64,000 bases of DNA, taken from positions 1,860,001 to 1,924,000 of the forward strand of contig NZ_FUHM01000002.1 of assembly GCF_900155565.1 (NCBI RefSeq), read 5' to 3'. This stretch comes from Anaerosalibacter sp. Marseille-P3206 (GTDB taxonomy: Bacteria > Bacillota > Clostridia > Tissierellales > Sporanaerobacteraceae). The number at the start of each line of letters is the position of its first letter. Positions within the stretch are counted from its first letter, which is position 1. The notes beneath the pieces are model-generated. The model searched no databases, had not been told where the DNA came from, and worked only from the letters and a program-made list of their open reading frames with translations. A program made the translations under genes and the position numbers. Shown here one piece after another: positions 60,302-64,000 of the stretch.

Positions 60302-61309
60302 ATGGCTGAACGTGCTAATAAAGAATCTGAAAAATTATATGAGATAAAGGATTTGAAAAAGTATTTCCCTATATATGGAGGTTTTTTCAATAAGGAAGTA
60401 GGAGCAGTTAAAGCTTTAGATGGAATTTCCTTAGATATAAAAAGAGGCGAAACAGTAGGTGTAGTTGGTGAGTCAGGATGTGGAAAAACTACTTTCGGCA
60501 AAAATATTATGATGCTACAAAAACCTACTAGTGGAGAATTAATATATACTTTTAATGATGGACAAAAGGACATTGCAAAACTTAGTAAAGCTGAATTGTT
60601 TGAATTTAGAAAGAAAGTTCAAATGGTTTTTCAAGATCCTTATTCTTCTTTAAATCCACGTAAGAAAATATTTGATTCTTTTGATGAACCATTAAAGGTT
60701 CATGGCTATACTAATAAGGATGAACGAAAAGATATCATGGAGGAAATGTTCAAAATCGTAAATTTACAAACTGATTATCTCTATCGTTACCCTCATGAAT
60801 TTTCAGGTGGTCAAAGACAGAGAATCTGTATTGCTAGAGCTCTTTGCATTAAGCCTGAACTAGTAATATGCGATGAACCTGTTTCTGCCTTAGATGTTTC
60901 TATACAGGCACAGGTATTAAATCTGATGAAGGAAATTCAAAGAAAGATGAATCTAACTTATGTTTTCATTGCCCATGATTTAAGTGTTGTTCAATATATG
61001 AGTGATCGAATTGTAGTTATGTATTTAGGAAAGGTTCTTGAGATTGCTGATTCAAGAGGATTATATGATAAACCCCTTCATCCGTATACACAAGCATTGC
61101 TTTCAGCTGTACCTATTCCATCGATAGAAAAGAAAAAAGATAGGATTATACTTGAGGGAGACGTTCCTAGTCCTATAAATAAGCCTAAAGGTTGTGCTTT
61201 TCACAATAGATGTGTTCACTGTATGGATATTTGTAAGGAAGTTGAACCTGAATTATTAGATTACTCTAATGATATGGGTCATCAGGTGGCATGTCATTTA
61301 TATAGATAG
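60302..61309 (+). CDS. ABC transporter ATPase, DppF/OppF family
   Basis: 335 residues; ATG 60302 behind GGAGGGGGTG. Walker A GESGCGKT, FQDPYSSLNPRKKI, signature FSGGQRQRI, Walker B LVICDEPVSALDVS, and a C-terminal GCAFHNRCVHCMDIC cluster. It is the partner of the DppD-like ATPase. Both are separate proteins here, while some related sialic-acid systems have a fused ATPase. Confidence 0.93.
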   Translation: MAERANKESEKLYEIKDLKKYFPIYGGFFNKEVGAVKALDGISLDIKRGETVGVVGESGCGKTTFGKNIMMLQKPTSGELIYTFNDGQKDIAKLSKAELFEFRKKVQMVFQDPYSSLNPRKKIFDSFDEPLKVHGYTNKDERKDIMEEMFKIVNLQTDYLYRYPHEFSGGQRQRICIARALCIKPELVICDEPVSALDVSIQAQVLNLMKEIQRKMNLTYVFIAHDLSVVQYMSDRIVVMYLGKVLEIADSRGLYDKPLHPYTQALLSAVPIPSIEKKKDRIILEGDVPSPINKPKGCAFHNRCVHCMDICKEVEPELLDYSNDMGHQVACHLYR

Positions 61310-61336
61310 ATTGATTTGATATGGAGGTTTGAAGAA

Positions 61337-62764
61337 ATGAAAAAATACCTATTTCTTGATAGAGGCATAATTGATGGACATTGGACATCGAATGCAATAC
61401 TAAAATTGAATCAAATAACTAAGGACGTGGAAAACAATCCTATGTTTAGGGAAGACTATTTTTCCAATCCTAGTAGGCCTTGGGAAGTTAGATATGATAA
61501 TGGTTATCCAAATGTTTTTTATGATAAAGAGTATGAGATATTTAGGTGTTATTATACCCTTTTTACTTATGATATAGAATCTCAAAATACTGCTTTAGAG
61601 GAAAGAACAAATAAACAATATATACCTACTAGTTCTCGTATTACATCTGTATGCTATGCAGAATCGAAGGACGGAGTTAATTGGGTAAAACCAAATTTAG
61701 GTCTTGTAGAATTTGATGGTAACAAGGATAACAATATTCTTATGCGTTATGGACATGGAACTAGCGTGCTTTATGATGAAGATGAAGTTGATCCAAATAA
61801 GAGATACAAACTTATGACTAAAATTGAGTATTCTCATGACAATCATTTTATGGCTGTAGCATTTTCATCTGATGGAATTCATTTTTCTGATTATATAGAG
61901 TGGCCAAAGTACAATCCTCAGGCAGACACATATAATTTTGTTTTTAGAGACAAGAAAACTAACAAGTTTATTATGATTACTAGGGTATGGAAAAATGGAG
62001 TTAGAATTGTTGCAAAGTGTGAAAGTAATGATTTTATTAACTGGTCAGAGCCAGAGGAGATTTTGAGAGGAAATGGCTTTGAAGATCAGATATACTCTAT
62101 GCCAGTTTTCCAATATGCAGGTATATATTTGGGATTAGCATCGGTTTATCATGAAGGAGACAGGACTTTACCAGACTTCGACTTAGTGGATTTAAAGCTT
62201 AAGTTTGCTACTGACTTAAATAATTGGGATAGTATTTGTCCAGGTGAATGTTTTATTCCAAGAGGCGAAGGTATTTATCCTGATGGAGAATTTGATTGTG
62301 GATGTATTTATGCTAGTATTCCTGTAGAAATAGATGACAAGCTTTATTTCTATTATATGGGGGGCAATGGACAACATACTAACTTTAGAGAAACTTCTTT
62401 TGGAAGAGGGTTTATAGAAAAGGATAAATTTGCCTATTATACCCAAAGAGACGATGAGCTTGAAGGAGAATTGCATACAGGATTGTTTAGTATCTATGGG
62501 AATGATTTAAGTATTTTAGCAGATATTGAAGAAGATGGATATATTCTTATAGAACTTGAAGATAAATATGGAAATGCAGTACAAGGTTTTACTTTTGAAG
62601 ATTGTATTCCTTTGAGAAAAGCTGATGGATTTAAAAAGATATCATTTAAAGATAAGAACTTACTAGAAATCGGAAACAAAAGTGTTAAGTTTAAGTTTAA
62701 ATTCCAGAATTCAAAACTTTATGCTTTAAAGGGCGATATTGATAGTTGCAGAAGAAAATATTAG
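61337..62764 (+). CDS. Five-bladed beta-propeller glycosidase-like protein
   Basis: 475 residues; ATG 61337 fits ATGGAGG. The blades show GH32/GH43-like strands: WEVRYDNGYPNVFYDKEYEI, VCYAESKDGVNWVKPNLGLV, YKLMTKIEYSHDNHFMAVAF, FSSDGIHFSDYIEWPKYNPQ and a RETSFGRGFIEKDKFAYYTQ end. No signal peptide is present, so it acts in the cytosol. Its place before nanA suggests it processes imported sialoglycans, but the reaction is not known. Confidence 0.78.
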   Translation: MKKYLFLDRGIIDGHWTSNAILKLNQITKDVENNPMFREDYFSNPSRPWEVRYDNGYPNVFYDKEYEIFRCYYTLFTYDIESQNTALEERTNKQYIPTSSRITSVCYAESKDGVNWVKPNLGLVEFDGNKDNNILMRYGHGTSVLYDEDEVDPNKRYKLMTKIEYSHDNHFMAVAFSSDGIHFSDYIEWPKYNPQADTYNFVFRDKKTNKFIMITRVWKNGVRIVAKCESNDFINWSEPEEILRGNGFEDQIYSMPVFQYAGIYLGLASVYHEGDRTLPDFDLVDLKLKFATDLNNWDSICPGECFIPRGEGIYPDGEFDCGCIYASIPVEIDDKLYFYYMGGNGQHTNFRETSFGRGFIEKDKFAYYTQRDDELEGELHTGLFSIYGNDLSILADIEEDGYILIELEDKYGNAVQGFTFEDCIPLRKADGFKKISFKDKNLLEIGNKSVKFKFKFQNSKLYALKGDIDSCRRKY

Positions 62765-62808
62765 TTTGATTTAAAAGATTTAAGCAGAAGGATTAAGGAG
62801 GGGTTAAT

Positions 62809-63735
62809 GTGTCAAATTTTAAGATTACCGATATAGTAGGAGTTATACCAGCATTAATTACGCCATTTGATGAAAATGAAAACTTTGATGAAGGAAGAAT
62901 GAGAAATGTAGTTGATTTTTTAATTGAAGAAGGAGTTCATGGATTTTATTTAACTGGTAGTACTGGTGAGGGTTTTCTAATGACTCCAGATGAAAGAAAA
63001 AAAGTTGTAAAGGTTGTAGTTGATCAGGTTAATGGTAGGGTTCCTGTTATTGCACATATTGGAGCTATTTCTACTAAAATTTCTATAGATCTTGCTAAGG
63101 ATGCCTATGAAACTGGGGTAGATGCTATTTCATCAGTGCCACCTTTTTATTGGAAGTTTAAAGATAACAATATTTTTAAATACTACGAGGATTTGTCAGG
63201 GTCAACACCTTTACCAATGATTGTATACAATGTTCCTCTTGCAGGTTTATTTGGATTTGATTTCATAAAGAGATTATCTACTATTGAGAATGTAAAAGGG
63301 ATTAAATATACTGCATATACTCATCAAGATATTCACAAGGCAAAAGCTCAGATAGGTAAGGATTTTATGGTTTATTCTGGTGCAGATGAAATGGCTGTTT
63401 CAGGTCTTTTCAATGAAGCAGATGGAATCATCGGTTCTTTTTATAGTATGTTAGCAGATGTATATGTAGATATTTATAATAATATAAAGGCTGGAGAATT
63501 CAGTAAAGCTCAAATTAAGCAAAAGATAGCAGTTGATATTATCGAAGCTTCTCTGAAATATGATTACTATGCAGTAATAAAGGCTGCCATGAAGTGGATG
63601 GGATTTGATGGAGGTTATGTTCGTAGGCCTTTTAATAATTTAAGTTCATGTGAAGAGGAAAAAGTAAAGGATGAATTTAGAAAGATTAGAGATAGATATG
63701 GTGTTGAAGATATACGAGTACTAAAATCTATATAG
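62809..63735 (+). CDS. nanA: N-acetylneuraminate lyase
   Basis: 308 residues from GTG with AAGGAGGGGTTAAT upstream. It is a DHDPS-family TIM barrel: GVIPALITPFDENENFDEGR, GFYLTGSTGEGFLMTPDERK (GSTGE substrate loop), YNVPLAGLFGFDF and Schiff-base K166 in GIKYTAY. NanA splits N-acetylneuraminate into ManNAc and pyruvate. The next gene, nanE, and the transporter support the sialic-acid reading over DHDPS. Confidence 0.9.
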   Translation: MSNFKITDIVGVIPALITPFDENENFDEGRMRNVVDFLIEEGVHGFYLTGSTGEGFLMTPDERKKVVKVVVDQVNGRVPVIAHIGAISTKISIDLAKDAYETGVDAISSVPPFYWKFKDNNIFKYYEDLSGSTPLPMIVYNVPLAGLFGFDFIKRLSTIENVKGIKYTAYTHQDIHKAKAQIGKDFMVYSGADEMAVSGLFNEADGIIGSFYSMLADVYVDIYNNIKAGEFSKAQIKQKIAVDIIEASLKYDYYAVIKAAMKWMGFDGGYVRRPFNNLSSCEEEKVKDEFRKIRDRYGVEDIRVLKSI

Positions 63736-63757
63736 AGAAGCTTAGGAGGCAGAAAAA

Positions 63758-64000
63758 ATGGTAACAAAAGATGTTTTAAAGTTAATAAAAGGTGGATTAG
63801 TAGTATCCTGTCAAGCCCTTCAAAATGAACCTCTTCATAGTTCATATATAATGTCTAGAATGGCATATGCGGCTATGTTAGGTGGAGCAGTAGGAATAAG
63901 AGCCAATGGGGGAGAAGATATAGTAGAAATTAAAAAGACAGTAAATCTTCCCATCATAGGTTTAAGAAAGAGAGTTTATGATAATTTTGATGTATTTATA
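63758..64000 (+). CDS. nanE: N-acetylmannosamine-6-phosphate 2-epimerase (3' cut by window)
   Basis: The first 81 residues, after TTAGGAGG. The NanE start is clear: [40 protein letters not shown], and [20 protein letters not shown]. It converts ManNAc-6-P to GlcNAc-6-P. A ManNAc kinase (NanK/ROK) and NagA/NagB would be expected further right or elsewhere. Confidence 0.93.
   Translation, partial: MVTKDVLKLIKGGLVVSCQALQNEPLHSSYIMSRMAYAAMLGGAVGIRANGGEDIVEIKKTVNLPIIGLRKRVYDNFDVFI

Overview
The window is AT-rich DNA from a low-GC Firmicute, most likely an anaerobic spore-forming Clostridia/Tissierellia-type bacterium. The evidence is Spo0E-like phosphatase and small clostridial-style hydrophobic proteins, GGAGG-type ribosome sites with frequent TTG/GTG starts, a Firmicute-type SOS box, and a PBSX-like prophage. 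Species cannot be fixed from the sequence alone.

Region 1 (1-17138) is the right part of a contractile-tailed (PBSX/Xkd-like) prophage, all on the + strand. In order it carries the major capsid C-terminus, head-tail connectors, tail sheath and tube, a tail assembly chaperone with a clear A-AAA-AAC -1 frameshift site, tape measure, baseplate genes, tail fibre genes, and lysis genes (XhlA, amidase, membrane protein, LLH holin). A separately promoted cassette follows, with two operator copies, then a small membrane protein. It ends at a 3' fragment of a tRNA-Arg(UCG) gene, read here as the attachment-site duplication. The integrase and intact tRNA lie off the left edge.

Region 2 (17165-31805) is chromosomal backbone: coiled-coil proteins, a Spo0E-like protein, an L,D-transpeptidase, two paralogous small hydrophobic proteins, a YtrA-type GntR regulator with an ABC exporter, an M48 protease, a sigma factor, a second GntR regulator with a DUF1648 membrane protein, SOS-controlled DinB, GlyA, an M42 peptidase and a PatB/MalY C-S lyase.

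Region 3 (31955-52985) is the most interesting part: twelve tightly packed + strand genes forming one apparent operon. It has the core of a type 4-like BREX system (PAPS-reductase-like BrxP, BrxC-like ATPase, PglZ, BrxL). To this are added a DUF4007 protein, a second giant P-loop ATPase, two proteins with sigma-factor-like pieces (region 4 and possible region 1.1), a small AAA ATPase, a winged-helix-like protein, and its own sulfur-supply pair (cysteine desulfurase overlapping brxL, plus a DUF3343 carrier). No DNA methyltransferase or obvious nuclease is present. I infer a sulfur-based DNA modification (phosphorothioation) phage-defence island.

The island is bracketed by near-perfect palindromes. 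They recur at least six times (plus two of a second type) between 29.3 and 54.4 kb and are accompanied by a REP-associated tyrosine transposase at 52990, their likely mobiliser. One palindrome sits in the leader of the defence operon and one supplies the C-terminus of its last gene.

Region 4 (53924-64000) has a hotdog thioesterase, then a divergently regulated (RpiR) operon: a peptide/nickel-family ABC importer (lipoprotein, two permeases, two ATPases), a beta-propeller glycosidase-like protein, NanA and the start of NanE. Together these point to uptake and breakdown of sialic acid by a SatABCD-like transporter.
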